Positions 1 to 12,252 of a stretch of 64,000 bases of DNA are shown here, in pieces. Origin of the DNA: JADLHS01 sp020848635 (GTDB lineage Bacteria; Verrucomicrobiota; Verrucomicrobiia; Limisphaerales; JADLHS01). Made by a program: the position numbers and the translations under genes. The notes beneath the pieces were generated by a model that was not told where the DNA came from, ran no database searches, and worked only from the letters and a program-made list of their open reading frames with translations. The stretch is taken from the NCBI GenBank assembly GCA_037044975.1, contig JBAOIL010000009.1:79720-143719 (forward strand). Direction: 5' to 3'. How positions within the stretch are numbered: position 1 is the stretch's first letter; the number at the start of each line of letters is the position of its first letter.

Positions 1-667
1 GAACGGAAAGAATTGTCACCTCGGCGCGCGGTTCATTTGTCGGGTCGCCATCGCCCCCCATGGTTTGAATCAGTCCAAATTTTTCCAGGTGGAGCGCGGC
101 CGTCATCCAAACGGCCAGCAACATCCCCACGAGCACCAGGATGGTAAGGCTCGTGGTGGATCGAATGAAGAGCCGCGTCCCTATGGTAAGTATCAGTGTC
201 AGGCCACCGACAAGAACGCTCTTCCCCAAAAGGCCGACCCCCACGGCCAGCAGCAAGCAAAGCGGCAAGTCGGCCAGCCACACCACTTCATCTTTGAAAG
301 ACCGCCAGCCAAGAAAGGCCAACCCGATTACAAACAGGACGCCGAGGTAGTAGTGATGGACGTAGTGCAGCAGACGAGGCTCAAATGCCTTTTGCAGAGA
401 AGGGAAGAAGCTTTCGGAGACCGGCTGCACCTTTGGCTCGCCGGGCAACGGCACCACCCAACCGAAGTTGGTTCCGGCCCCGAGAATCGTGGTCTCAATT
501 ACCAAGCACTCGACGCCCGCGTTGTGGAAAATGAGCGCTTGTTGATTTGGAATCTCCACCTTCGCGTGAACATCCAGCTGGGCGAATACTTTGCCATCAG
601 CGAACCCGGGCACCACTGAAGTCAGCAACCATGAAAATAGCACCGCGAGAAACCAAGCCGTCCGCAT
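1..667 (-). CDS. DUF2330-like membrane protein, truncated by window edge
   Basis: This reading frame is open from an ATG at 667 to the left edge, so the C-terminus is missing. It begins with a signal peptide (MRTAWFLAVLFSWLLTSVV) and continues with an exported domain holding FHNAGVECLVIETTI and then the phrase FGWVVPLPGEP. The WVVPLP pattern is what I know from DUF2330 proteins, whose function is not established. Around residues 95-180 there are several hydrophobic segments (LGVLFVIGLAFLGW, LCLLLAVGVGLLG, SLTILVLVGMLLAVW), so the C-terminal half is membrane embedded. It is divergent from prfC across about 110 bp. The family call rests on one motif and overall layout. The reading frame itself is clear; the family name is less certain. 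Confidence 0.6.
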   Translation of the reverse strand, partial: MRTAWFLAVLFSWLLTSVVPGFADGKVFAQLDVHAKVEIPNQQALIFHNAGVECLVIETTILGAGTNFGWVVPLPGEPKVQPVSESFFPSLQKAFEPRLLHYVHHYYLGVLFVIGLAFLGWRSFKDEVVWLADLPLCLLLAVGVGLLGKSVLVGGLTLILTIGTRLFIRSTTSLTILVLVGMLLAVWMTAALHLEKFGLIQTMGGDGDPTNEPRAEVTILSV

Positions 668-777
668 ACGGGTTTCTTAACTGAGAAGCCAAGGCTCGTC
701 AGCAAGATTCCTTGCGGCCGCGTTCTTGGCAGGGCCGACGAAGGATCAAATGCTCGTCTCCAAGCTAAATCCAAAAC

Positions 778-2419
778 TTGTTCCCGCCGGATTCTTTGTT
801 ACCGTTCCCGACCTTTGTGAGCATTACGGAAGAAATTCAGAAGCGGCGCACTTTCGCCATCATCTCGCATCCGGACGCGGGTAAAACCACGTTGACGGAG
901 AAGCTGCTGCTGTACGGCGGCGCGGTCCAACTCGCCGGCTCGGTCACCGCGCGCAAAAATCAGCGCGCCACCACGTCCGATTGGATGGAGCTGGAAAAGA
1001 AGCGCGGCATTTCGATCAGCTCGACGGTGTTGCAGTTCGATTACAACGGCTACCGCCTCAACCTGCTCGACACGCCGGGTCACAAAGATTTCTCCGAAGA
1101 CACCTACCGTGTGCTCACCGCCGTGGATGCGGTGGTGATGGTGATTGATTCCGCGAAAGGCATTGAGCCGCAAACGCGCAAACTCTTCGAGGTTTGCCGT
1201 CAGCGCGGCGTGCCGATCTTCACGTTCATGAACAAGTGCGATCGCCCCATGAAAGACCCGCTCGCCTTGCTCGATGAACTGGAGCGCGTGCTCGGCATCG
1301 GCGCGTTCCCGGTGAACTGGCCGATCGGCAGCGGAGCCGATTTTCGCGGCGTGTATGACCGGCAGACGAAGCAGATGCATCTCTTCGAGCGCACGGTTGG
1401 CGGCAAGTATCGCGCGCCCGTTTCCGTCGGCAACCTCCACGATCCCGAGGTGCGCGGCCAACTCGACGAGGCGACGTTTAACCGAACGGTGGAAGAACTC
1501 GAAATGCTCCAACACGCTGGCGAATTGTTCGACGATGCCGCTGTGCTCGCGGGGAAAAGTACGCCGGTGTTCTTTGGCAGCGGCGTGAACAATTTTGGTG
1601 TGCAGCTTTTGCTCGATGGTTTCCTGAAACACGCGCCCGCGCCCAAGTCCCGCGTGATGGGCGGCATTGAGATTTCGCCCGCCAACCCCGAGTTCTCCGG
1701 GTTCATCTTCAAGATTCAGGCGAACATGGACCCGAAACACCGCGACCGCATCGCGTTCATCCGCGTTTGCTCCGGTAAATTCGAACGCGACATGACCGTG
1801 CATCACTCGCGGTCCGAGAAGAAGGTGCGCCTGTCCAGCTCCCACAAGTTGTTCGGCAATGAACGCGAGACGGTGGACGAAGCTTATCCCGGCGACGTCA
1901 TCGGCCTGGTCGGCCACGACAGCTTTGGCATCGGCGACACGCTCACGACCGATCCCAAGATTCTCTACAAGGAAATCCCGCGTTTCACACCGGAAGCCTT
2001 CGCGCACCTCCATAATCCGAATACCGCGAAGTTCAAACAATTCCGCCAGGGCTTGGATCAGCTTTTGCAGGAAGGCGTCATCCAGGCGTTGTATCTGCGC
2101 AATTCGCTCATTGAAAACGCCGTTGCTCGCGGCCGTCGGCCCGCTGCAATTCGAGGTCGTGCAATTCCGCCTCGAAAGCGAATACGGCGCCGAGTCGCGC
2201 CTCGAATCCGCGCCCTGGACCGTCGTGCGATGGCTGCCGACGGACATGAAGGAAGACGACCTCGACGCGCTCTCTCTTCCGACCGGCGCCAAGCTCGCCT
2301 ACGACCTTGGCAAGAATCCCGTTGTGCTGTTCACCAACGATTGGTCGGCGGACTATTTCACCAAAACCAACGAGCACGTTCCGCTCTCCAGTCTGCCGGT
2401 GCAGACGGCAAAGGAATAA
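778..2419 (+). CDS. prfC: Peptide chain release factor 3 (frame broken once)
   Basis: RF3 is the translational GTPase that recycles RF1 and RF2 from the ribosome after termination. The G1 motif SHPDAGKTT, the G2-region sequence RGISISSTV, the G3 motif DTPGHKDF and the G4 motif NKCD are all present in the first 170 residues, and RTFAIISHPDAGKT is diagnostic of RF3 rather than EF-G. The C-terminal GPLQFEVVQFRL and later residues lie in a different frame, so one indel falls near 2113-2125, next to an AAAA run. The coordinates span the whole gene. Two starts are possible: TTG 778, or GTG 817, which gives the more usual RF3 N-terminus. A TACCGT box 11 bases before 817 slightly favours 817. The gene ends 10 bp from the converging archaemetzincin-like gene. 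Confidence 0.9.
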
Positions 2420-2429
2420 GGTTTATATC

Positions 2430-3993
2430 CTACCTGGAAACTCGCTGTGTCGCGCGGTACGTTTGCCAGCCGCGATTGAGATCGGTGACGGCTTGCCGAA
2501 ACAGTTTTAGCGTCTCTGGGTTCGGGCGGCTCCCTTTCGCGTCGAATTCCTCCAGGCTGCGGGTGTAGCTGGTGACGCAATTCCGATCCGTGGAGATGGG
2601 CACCTTGAAGCTCTTAATCAAGGCGCAGAGCGTCTGTTTTGCGGTGCGCTGACGCAACAGCGAACCGTCGCCTTTCGGCTCTCCGAACCGGGCTGAGGAC
2701 ACCACCGCGCCCCACTCGGCTGATGCTGAAAACACATAACTCACGTCTTCGTGGTAAATGTCCACCGGCGTGATCAGGACGTATTTGATTGGGGCCTTCG
2801 GAAAAGCTCCGGTTGTGTTGAGGAAAGCCTGAACGATGGCGTCGTCGGCCCACTGGGGCCCGGTCACCAGGCCACGCACGCGAGAATGGGGCGGGAGCGG
2901 CACGGTATTGGTCGAAGATGTAAATCGGCAGTCCAAGCTCCTTGTGGATGACGTGGCCCACTGCATCAAGGAGTCCGTCGGGAATCTCGCCCACGGCAAC
3001 GATCACAACCGTGCATCCTTCGACATTCTCCAACCCGGAATCTATCCTCCCGCTTGGGGATGTCGTTACCGGGTTGCCCGCTGTCCAGTAAGGTCCCGAG
3101 GCTGGCGCGGCGGGTTTGACTTCCGTTCCCGGAAGGTCGGCTGAGGATGACGATTCGAGGCTGGCGAGCCGTGAGTAAGCCTCGCGGTTGTTGGAATCAA
3201 GTCGCAGGGCTTCTCGATAAAAATGGATGGCCCTTTGCGATTCACCTCGTGCGTCAAGCTGGCGTGCATAACTCAGCACCCAGTCGGCGTGTCGTCCGGC
3301 AATGACATTGTTCTTGAGGGCCAGTACGCGCTCCGCCGCCAGCCGCTGGTGTCCGGGATTAAAGGGATTCAAATAGGGATGGCGCTTTTCAACGGCATGG
3401 CTCAGAAGTGGAAGTGCGACAAAAAATGGAAGAGCCCACCACGCCATCCGCGCATTGGAATGGTCTGGTGATTTCGGCCTGCGATGCGGCCAAGCATACA
3501 GGGTCAGGCAAAGCGTGGCCACCACCGCTCCCTCCCAGCCTTGGGGGGTGCGAAGCGAAAAGAAATCGCGGGTGTAGAGGGCAATGTTCAGCGGGACTAG
3601 AATGGCAAAGGCGACAGCGCCGAGCGCTTCCGCACCCAACTCCCGTTTCTGGCGTATGGGGACGTGGCTACGGAGGGCGTTTTGGACCTGCGCTTGCGCC
3701 AGTTCGTGGGCGGAACAGCGCGGGTCAAGCTGGAGGGCGGCGGCTTTGGCCGCTCGTTCTTCCGGCGGCAGCGGTTCGAGTTTGCGCATCAACTCACCAA
3801 CCAGCGCTTCCCATCGTTCTGGGGGGACCGGTTTGCGCTGGGCTTCAGTCGCCAGCGCGCTGAATCTCAACCCGACGAAGAGCATCAGAATGACGGCCAA
3901 ACCTGTGCCCGAGAATCCGCCGAAGAGGACGAGCGCTATCAGCGCAACCAGGATCGATTTCAGCAGATACTTATAGAGAATGCCTTTGACCAT
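2430..3993 (-). CDS. Membrane/TPR protein with degenerate archaemetzincin-like domain (frame broken once)
   Basis: The N-terminal half has several membrane segments (LVALIALVLFGGFSGTGLAV, GAVAFAILVPLNIALY, a later WWALPFFVALPLL). These are followed by a TPR-like unit (WVLSYARQLDARGESQRAI, residues ~240-275). The C-terminal ~230 residues follow the archaemetzincin (M54) order: a VPLPPHSR segment, VDIYHEDVSYVFSAS, AVVSSARF, then the region where the zinc site should be. There the family HELGHxxGxxH is replaced by CALIKSFKVPI, followed by NCVTSYTRSLEEFDAKG, which matches the usual CVMxFSNSLxxxDRKG. The metal-binding His residues and catalytic Glu are absent, so I infer an inactive protease. The frame shifts once near 2900-2912. 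The start is ATG 3993; ATG 4026 is also possible. No function can be assigned. Confidence 0.65.
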
Positions 3994-4239
3994 GGTGTCT
4001 CGCCGCACAGATTGCACCGGCATCGTATTCCCAGGCGAAGGTTGGGCCAATGATTTATTGGCTGATAGATGCTGGCGGTCAACCAACCAACAGCATCCAA
4101 AAGGGTCTCCGAATCTTCTCGCGGCTGGTTCCTGCTTGGTTCTTTCCCACCATCTCCGTTCCGGAGCACGGAGTTTCTTGTCCTTTTGCGTTGACGTGAC
4201 ATGTCCACCCTCAACACGACCACTGACAATTTCCGTCCA

Positions 4240-7051
4240 TTACGGCACGCGCCCGGGGCTCGTGAACTCATAGTCCCCGGAGCCAATCGCAAAGACGGCC
4301 GAGCCGCCCTCCATCCGCAGGAATCTGTACTCCGCGAGCGCTGGCAACCGGGTGACCGCTTTCGACCACCCGGGCGGGGTCGGTAGCGGGCACAAAGACG
4401 GTGGCCGTAGCCCCGACTGGAATGGTGAGCCGCAGCTTGAACTCCGCGCCCTGCTTCTGCCATTGGCTGACCACTTTGCCCCGCACCGAATTGTAGCTGG
4501 CGTTCACCCAGGTCAGGTCGCCGACCGGTTGTGGCTTGATCAGGATTTTATCGAAGCCCACCGCGTCGGGTGCGGGCTGAATGCCGGCGAGGACCTTGTA
4601 AAACCACTCGCTCACGGAGCCGAACATCGGATGGCTATGCGAAAAGGTGTTGTCGCTGAACTCCCAATGTTCCCAGAGCGTCGTCGCGCCCTGTTCGAGC
4701 ATGTGACCCCAACCGGGGAACGTGCGCTGGTTCACGATGCCGTAGGCGAGCTCTGCACGACCGGCGTCCGCTAGGGCGTGTAGCAGATACTTCGTGCCGA
4801 AGATGCCGGTGCTGAGGTGGCCGTCATGGGCCGCGAGGTCGCGTTCCAGCACATCCACGGCGCGCGGTTGCTCGGCGGCGGGGACTAATCCGTGATAAAG
4901 GGCAAACGCCTGACAGGCCTGGGAGGCGATGTCGTAACGGCCCGAGCCGGGCTGGAGAAACTTACGATTGAAGGCCGCCTGAATGCGGGTCGCCGCCGCT
5001 TCGGCTGCGACGGCATCGGCCTTTTTGCCCAGCGCGTTAGCGAGTTGCGCAAAGAGCTTCACGTTGAAGAAGTAAAACGCGGTGCCGGTCAAGGCGCGCG
5101 GCTTGGAGGCCAGGCTTTCGTGATCGCTGATGCCATTGTCGAGAATGCCATCCGCCGCGCGCTGATGGAGCAGGTTAATCCAGCGCTTGGTGGCTTCGTA
5201 TTGTTCCGCGATCAACCTTTGGTCGCCGTAATACTGGCGCAGTTGCCAGAGCAACAGGGGTTGCGCAGTGCCCCAGCCGACGGGACCAGACTGGTCGCCC
5301 AACCCTTCATCGCTGATGCCGACAAACGGCGAGGTTTCGGTGAAGCCGCCGTTGGGGCGCACGGCGTCGGTCAAATCGCGCGCCGCTTTCGCATAAAACC
5401 GCGACATGTCGAAGTTCAACATCGCCATTTCGCTGGAGGCCACAATATCGCCGCCATAGCCAAATTTCTCGCGGTGCGGACAATCCGATTGCACGCTGAA
5501 GAGATTGGCCAACTCGGTCCACAGCACCATTTGCTGAATGCGATTGAACATTTCGTTGGAGCACGCGAATGAGCCGACCGGGGTTACATCGGAGTTCAGC
5601 CGCAAACCTTCCAGCGCATCAAGCGGCGGCCGACCGGGATAACCCGTGACTTCGGCGTAACGAAAACCGTGAAAAGTGAAGCGTGGCGAATACGTCTCCG
5701 TGCCCTCGCCCTTCAAAATATATTCGTCGAGCTGGAAAGCGGTTTTCGGCTGGCCCACACCGTCGTAAACGTAATCTTTGCCGCCGCCTTTGATCTGGCC
5801 GGCCACCGCCGTCATGCCATTGAGCGAGCCATCGGGGTAAAGCAATTCGCCCGAGCGAATGCGGACGCGGCTGCCGGGCCGACCTTTCACTTTCAGCCGC
5901 ACCCGGCCCGAGAAATTCTGACCGAAGTCGAATAGGAAAACGCCCGGCTTGGGTTCGGTAAGTTTGATGGGCTTGAGCACGCGGGTGACCCGAATAGGCG
6001 GCGCGTCTTGGGCCTGCAACGGCCCGAGCGCCGGCGAATCCGCGAGCGCAACCGTTTCCCAGCGCGCATCGTCAAAGCCGGGACGATCCCAATTGGTTTG
6101 CTCGCGGCGGGCGTCATAGACTTCGCCCAAATAAACACTGTTGCGCAGAATCGGGCCCTCGCCCGCCTTCCAGCTCGCGTCCGTGCCGATGATTTGCTTC
6201 GTGCCGTCGGTGAACTCAACGACGAGTTGCGCGATCGCTCGCGGCTCGCCGATCGTCAGGGCATCGCGCGGATTGATGTGCCCCCACATGCGCAGCGGCA
6301 GGGGATTAAACCAGCCGTTACCGAGCATGACCCCGACGGCATTTGGCCCCGCTTGAGGAGCGCCGTGACGTCGTACGTCGAATAAAGCACCCGCTTGGCA
6401 TAGCTGGTCCACCCCGGATCCAATTCGTGATCGCCCACCTTCCGACCGTTGATTCGCAGTTCATAATAACCCAGGCCGCTGACGTAGACGCGCGCGCGGG
6501 CGATTTTCTTCGGCAGCAAGAATTCCTGGCGCAACAGCGGACCCGGATGATCCTCGAACATTTCGGCTTCGGACATTGTCCCCCGCGGTTTCCGTGTGAT
6601 CCAACGCGCCTGCCAGTCTTCTGGCGCGAGCAACGCCATTTCGAAGTGCGTCGGTTTACTATAGCTCGAAGCTTGGCCCGCTTCATCCCACACGCGGACG
6701 CTCCAGAACACACGTTGACCCGAGCGCAGTGGCTTTCCGGCGTAAACGATGTTCAAGGTTTCGGCGGATTTCGACTTCGCCACTGTCCCACAGATCCGCC
6801 CGGCCCGGGGCAAGCTTCGCCGGGCTGGAAGCGGCGAGCACCTGATACCGGCTTTGAGCGGCGGCGCGCTGGTCGGATCGCAGGCTCCAGCTTAACCGGG
6901 GCTGCGGGGTGTCGATGCCCAAGGGCATGGATTGCAGCTCACAGCGCAACTCCTGCGGCGTGACCGTCCCTTTCGCGGCCGCAGCCGGGCAAACGATCAG
7001 GCCAGGGAGGGAAAGCAAGATGACCAAACGAAAGATTTGAGACGCACTCAT
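4240..7051 (-). CDS. Alpha-L-rhamnosidase, GH78 (frame broken three times)
   Basis: This enzyme is expected to remove terminal alpha-L-rhamnose from plant or microbial glycans outside the cytoplasm. A signal peptide ends around AAAAKG. The N-terminal beta domains contain FWSVRVWDEAGQ and GLGYYELRINGRKVGDHELD. The catalytic (alpha/alpha)6 barrel has SDCPHREKFGYGGD, which carries the conserved acidic residues of GH78, and later GATTLWEHWE, which carries the conserved Glu. The C-terminal beta sandwich ends in EYRFLRMEGGSAVFAIGSGD. About 930 residues is normal for the family. Three indels divide the frame, near 6770-6785, 6345-6356 and 4350-4363. The last one matters: correcting it gives the natural C-terminus with its stop at 4240. 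No sugar transporter or regulator is adjacent. Confidence 0.9.
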
Positions 7052-7238
7052 GTGCCGAAACTACCAAGAACCACCCCTGCCTGGCACGCGCGAACCATCA
7101 CGCCAGAAGCTTTGCACCTTTTATATCCTCCGAATCAGTGTTACCGGAACAAGAAGTCGTGATGGCTGTGTTGCGTGCTCGATTCGGACAGCGTCGATCC
7201 CGGCGCAGGGGGACGCTTCGGTAAACTTCCTACCATTC

Positions 7239-10200
7239 CTAACGCCGTATTTGTGCCAGGATCGCCGGATCCTTGATCTCCTCATCACGCGCCAGAAGCA
7301 ACACCTTGCTGAGAATTTCCGCCGACTTCGGGTCATCATCCGCAAATGGCAGGAACAGCCGCCCACGATGCTGACTGTGGACTGGGACGATGAACACCAT
7401 TCCGCCGGGCAGCTTGTGCGTGACCGCGCTGCCGAGATGCACACTGTAGTGGCCGAATTTCCCCTTGATCACCGCGACGCGCTCTTCCACGCGCAGGTTG
7501 GTAAGCTTGAGCACCGCCGCCGTTTCACGCACCAGCGCCGCGCGAGCCTCGATGGACGAGGCACTGGCTTCCGGTATCCACCCCGCCGCGATGCGCCACG
7601 CTGACAACCAGGTCGAGGTCGCGCATCGTCTCGCTGAAAAGCCTTGGCGGCACCTCCGTCAGGCGGAGTCGGTCCTCACTGCTGCGCTTGGTGAAATAGA
7701 CCGCCTCCAGCGTCAACCCTTCGACATCGGCGGGCGTCCACCACGATTCCTGAAACTCGATCCACGCCACCAAACCAGCTTCGTGAATGACCTTCCGCAC
7801 GCCTTCCTCCGGGTGGCTTACCCAGCCGCGCCCGCCGAGCAAAGCCAGGGCCTGTCGGGGCCAGACTTGGTGGCCCGCGTAACGCCGCGTCTGTGTTGAC
7901 TCGTCGCGCTCGGTCGCTGTGAGCGGATACAACTCGCGGAAGACCTGTTTGAACGGTTGCACCCGCTCGCGCGCAAAACACTCCCTTTGCCACGCGGACC
8001 ATTCCTGCGGCGGCAGCAGGTCGAGCGGATGCGCGATGCGCAGGACTTCCTCCGCCTTCACGGCTTCGAGACTTCCATCGTGGCGCTCTAACACGCGGCC
8101 CTCCTTCACGGGATAGCCCGCGATGCCGTCGCCGCACAGCACCAACCCCCGGAGCACCGGAGCCAGCAGTGGATGCCGCAGCAGTTCGGGCAATTCGCGC
8201 CCGCGAATCGCGTCGCCGCGCACCATCAACGTCTCCAGCGAAGCGCGAATGCGGGCGGCCTGACGCTTCAACTCCGCCTTTCGCTCGCGCAACTCCACGA
8301 ACTCCGGTCGCTTCCTCAGCGCCGCTGGCAAATCCTTGAGCGGTTTGCCCGCCTGCGTCACGGTCGTCTCGACTTCGCCCCAGGCATCCACGCCGAGCGA
8401 CATCGTCACGTCCTTCACCGTGGCAGCAATTGGTCCATCGGCAAGGTCGGCGACGGCGCGCGCTTCCATCGCCCACTGCAACCGAATCGGGTCCGCGTAA
8501 CCAGCAGTGCGCGCGAGATTGGCCAAGCCGATCTCAAACGCCCGCTTTTCGCTCGCCCGGCGTTGCGCCCCGAACGCGCGGCTGCCCCGGACAAATTCCT
8601 GCAAGACCTCGTAACGTCGCAGCACCGCCGCGTCCCGGCCTTTGGCGGGCAACGGCAACAAACCCAACGCTCGCACGGCGTCCTGCTGCCGCTGCCTCTC
8701 GATGCGGTGAACGAGGTCCTTCTCCGACGCCTCGCCACACAGCGCGTCCGCGAACAAACGCGCGCGAGTGTGGCCGGTGCCAGCGGAGGCGTATTTGGCG
8801 GCTTCGCTCAGGACGGCCCAGCGTTTCGGACCGAGTTGTTCGTGGATACGTCGGAACCACGCCACGTCCACTGCGCCGTCCATGAGTTCGTCGCCAGTGA
8901 GCGGTGAGTGCAACGCCATCTCCGCGCGCCAGGTTTGCTTCACCGCGTCGTTCGCGTCCCACTCGGCGACCTTTGTGTGCGCGTGGACCCAGGCGATGCC
9001 TTCCGCGAGTCCGGCCCAACCCGTAGCCGCCTCGGCGTGCCGCGACCATTGCGGCGCATAGACCGCCGCTTCGACCAATCGCTCCGCCGTGAAGTCGCGT
9101 CCTTTCACCAGCGCCGCAAACCGCTCCGGCGGGTCTTCTGCCAACGGGAAACAACGCCGCAACAAATACCCAAACACCGTGTCGCGGTCGCGTTTTTCGT
9201 AGTCGAAGTGCCGGTCGAAAGATCGGCCCGCCAGCGCTTGGAGCAGCTTTAGGAACGTCTCCGCCCCTTCAACTGCATCGAGACTCAAGCAGGCTTCGGT
9301 GGCCACGGTCGGGGTGTCACCCCGCGCCAACTCGACCTCCAACAACCGCGCGCGGCAGCGGTCCACGATGGGGCGAAGTTGAGGATGCTGAACCAAAAGG
9401 AAATGTCGCCCGTGGCTGGTGGGGTGGCGCTGAGTGAGATCATTGAGATCCTCATACCAACCGGCTGGAAAGATTCCGTAGCGGGCCCGGTGGCCCACAA
9501 GCAAATGCTCGCAGACGTCTGCCGGGGTTGCCGTGCCGAGTTCCAACGCGCCAACGATGTCATCAAGCCTTGGGCGCTGTGATTTGGCAACCGATTTTTC
9601 GTTCAAGCTGGCGATGCAGGCATCGAAGCCGCCCCGCCCCATGGGTTCGGAAGTTTTGGTGCGTTCGCCAGCAGACGCAGCGCGGGCTTTCGCCGTCTCG
9701 TAACGCCAGCGCAGCAGACGCCAGAGGCGGGTGTGATGTTCACCGCGCCATGCCTGCGGAAGTAACGTCCGCCCGAGCCGCGCCATGTGGAGCCAGCCAT
9801 CCGCACAGGAAGCGCATTTAACGAAAGGCGTCTCCCGAGCCAAGGCCAGCGTGGACTCAAATCCATCAATCACAAACGACGGCCAATCACCGCCGGGCGG
9901 ATCGAGACGCAACAGCCATTGGAAACACACTTCGCCCCAACGTTTCTGCGGATCGCTCTTGGCCCAATCCGGCCCAAAGATGGGGTCCAACCGTTTGCGT
10001 TCTGGCTCCGGCATGGCCGATTCGACCAATGTGCCTTCCCAACGCGCAAACTTCCGGGCGAGCAACCGGAGCAACTCGAAGCCATCGGGATCGCGCAGTT
10101 CAGTGCCGCGGCTCTTCAGCCACTCCAGCCAAACCGGGCGCAGCGGGATCGCCGCATCTGCGGCCTCCACTTTGGCGGGATCATCGGGAACGGCGGCGTA

Positions 10201-12228
10201 GTTGAAAGCGACTTCGAGATCGGCATCAAACTCGGTGTCATCCACCCAACTACGCAACCGAAACGTCTTCGTGTTTCGCGGTTGAAAGACGGCCTCAAGT
10301 GACCGTGCCAACCGCTCATTTGTGTCCGAAGCAAACGGGCCCGGACGCGCCTGCGGCTCCAGGGGCAGCGTGAGAGCGCTTGCCGGCGCCAACCCCAAGG
10401 CATCCGCCATGGTCAGCTTTGGCGCTGCGACGGAGAGAATCGCTTCCAGGTGTTTCATGTCAGCGGCGGTGAGTTTCCCGCCGGAATCTCCGAAACGCTC
10501 GGCGCGCTGGCTAGCTTCGCCCTGGGCGCGGTTGGCGGCGGAAAGCTGCCGGAGCAATTCCAAGCCGGCACTGCGAACGGGCGCTGACTTGGCAGCAAGC
10601 AGGCGGTCGGCGCTCGCGAGGGTGTCGGTGTCGGATTGCTTGAGCAACAGCGCCAGCACATGTTCGCGCAGATCTCCAGTTTTGCGGTCAAGCAGACTTT
10701 CCAACAGCGGCACCAATGAGGCTTCCAACAACTCCAGTTGCCGCAGCTCATGAGCCGCCACCGCGCGAACATCCGGGCTGGCGTCGCCCAGCATGTGTGC
10801 CAGGGCAACCCGGCCTGGAGCATCCTGCGCAGCCGTCTTGGCCAGCTTCGTGGCGAGCAAGTGACGCCCGTCGGGACTAAGCTTTGGCAGATGCCGCAAT
10901 GCCAGCGTGGGAGAGCGATCGCCGCGATTGGCAAGGAGCCCTTCCAGCACAGTGTCAGGAGTCAGCGCGTATTGCTCCCACGGCCAGACGAGCGGCTGGA
11001 ATGCAGGCAATGTCTTTGGCAGTCGTTCGAGCAAAGCGTCCAGCGCCTCAAAAAGTCCCGCCGCGCGAACCGATTCAGTGGCCTTGCCGCGAAAGACACC
11101 CGCCACCTCGGCCACGACGCGCCAGTCTTTGTCCGCGAGAAGCGGAACAAGCCGCTTGTGGGTCACGGCGCGGTTAAGAGTCCCGGTGAAGAACGCTACC
11201 ACCCGGCGATGACTCGCGTGCGGATGCGCCAGCAAGTAGTCCAAGTCTTCAAGTTGAATTCGTCCGACGTCCTGAAACGCCTGCGCCCAAAGCCCGAGAT
11301 ACACCGTCTCCGCATCATTGCTGCGCAGGCCGGCGGCGAGGGCCGGCGGGTCGTCGAGGAACTCGAGAACTTTGCGGAGAAGGTGCTCCACCTTCCCACC
11401 GGAAGCGGCATCGAAGGGGAAACCGAACCAGCCGTTGAAGGCTTGCACGGTGGAACTGAAGCGAGCGAGCCGGTGTTCCAGAATCAACTGACCGAAGTGG
11501 CTGAACGACTCAGGAAGCGAGAATTCCAAACGATTAAGCACCTTTTGCCGCAGGCCCTCCTCGCGGCCCGCTTCGAGCAGAAGCTTGGTGAGAAGTTTTT
11601 TCAGTTCTGGCCGGCGAGAGCAAAGGCAGGCGTGGATAAGATCATGGGTCATTCGTCCGATTTCGTCCTGACCTTCGGCAATGCGCTGCACCGTGACGAC
11701 CAGTTCGTCGGACTCCGGCCCACCGAGGTCCATCGCCGCCGCCAGGAGGACGCCAAGGCAATCGGTGTCCAGACCGAGCGCGTGACCATGCCAAGCCGCG
11801 AACCACGGCAAGGGGCGGTTCCCAAAGACGGCCAGCAGCGCGGTCGTTCTTGTCAGCCACTCCTGACGAAGCCCCAAGCCAGGAGCCTCATGGTTGGGTG
11901 ATCGCCACGCGAAGCCAGCGCGATAAGGGAGCTGTCGCATGAGTTGCCAGCCGGCTTCAACAACTGCGCCCTTGCTTGGAAAAAGTCCCTCAAACAAAGC
12001 GGTGCGGTCGGCGACCGGCAAGCTGGCGAGCGCCTGGGCTTGCTCGAAATCCGGCTTCAGTTGCTCGGTCGGGATTTCGCGCCCCGTTGCGTCCACGCCG
12101 AGCAAAGCGCAGGCATTCAAGCGGAGATGGGCGGGCACCCGATCCATGGTGCTGAATAATTTCGGCTGCCATTCTTTGTCCTGGCAGGCGCGCAGTCGGT
12201 CGCGAATGTCTTTGATGGGAAGAGGCAC
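7239..12228 (-). CDS. DUF4132 domain protein, large (frame broken once)
   Basis: This protein of about 1,660 residues has a helical, HEAT-repeat-like N-terminal half (many RxxAAHxL and LLESLL units) and a C-terminal DUF4132 domain. The domain is recognised from HPLDLLPPQEWSAWQ, QVFRELYPLT, WSVAH-type segments such as DLDLVVSVAHRGGVD, and the ending HSQHRGRLFLPFADDDP followed by SKVLLLARDEEIKDP. The end lies in another frame, so an indel falls near 7570-7580. The start is GTG 12228. A small gene ends 24 bp upstream on the same strand and is probably co-transcribed. The family is sometimes labelled MolR or WGR-associated, but its biochemical function is unknown to me. No catalytic motif was recognised. 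Confidence 0.8.
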
Positions 12229-12252
12229 GATGGGAAGAGGTGGAGAGTCTGG

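Noticed and set aside
2100..2130. Programmed frameshift in prfC, as known for prfB
   Set aside because: Programmed shifting is a feature of prfB at an early in-frame stop; here the break is late in prfC, with no slippery heptamer, and many other genes show the same kind of break.
799..2292. Long open frame (497 codons) on the minus strand across prfC
   Set aside because: It is a shadow of the GC-rich prfC codons; its translation is rich in Arg, Ala, Glu and His with no recognisable domain, while the plus strand is clearly RF3.
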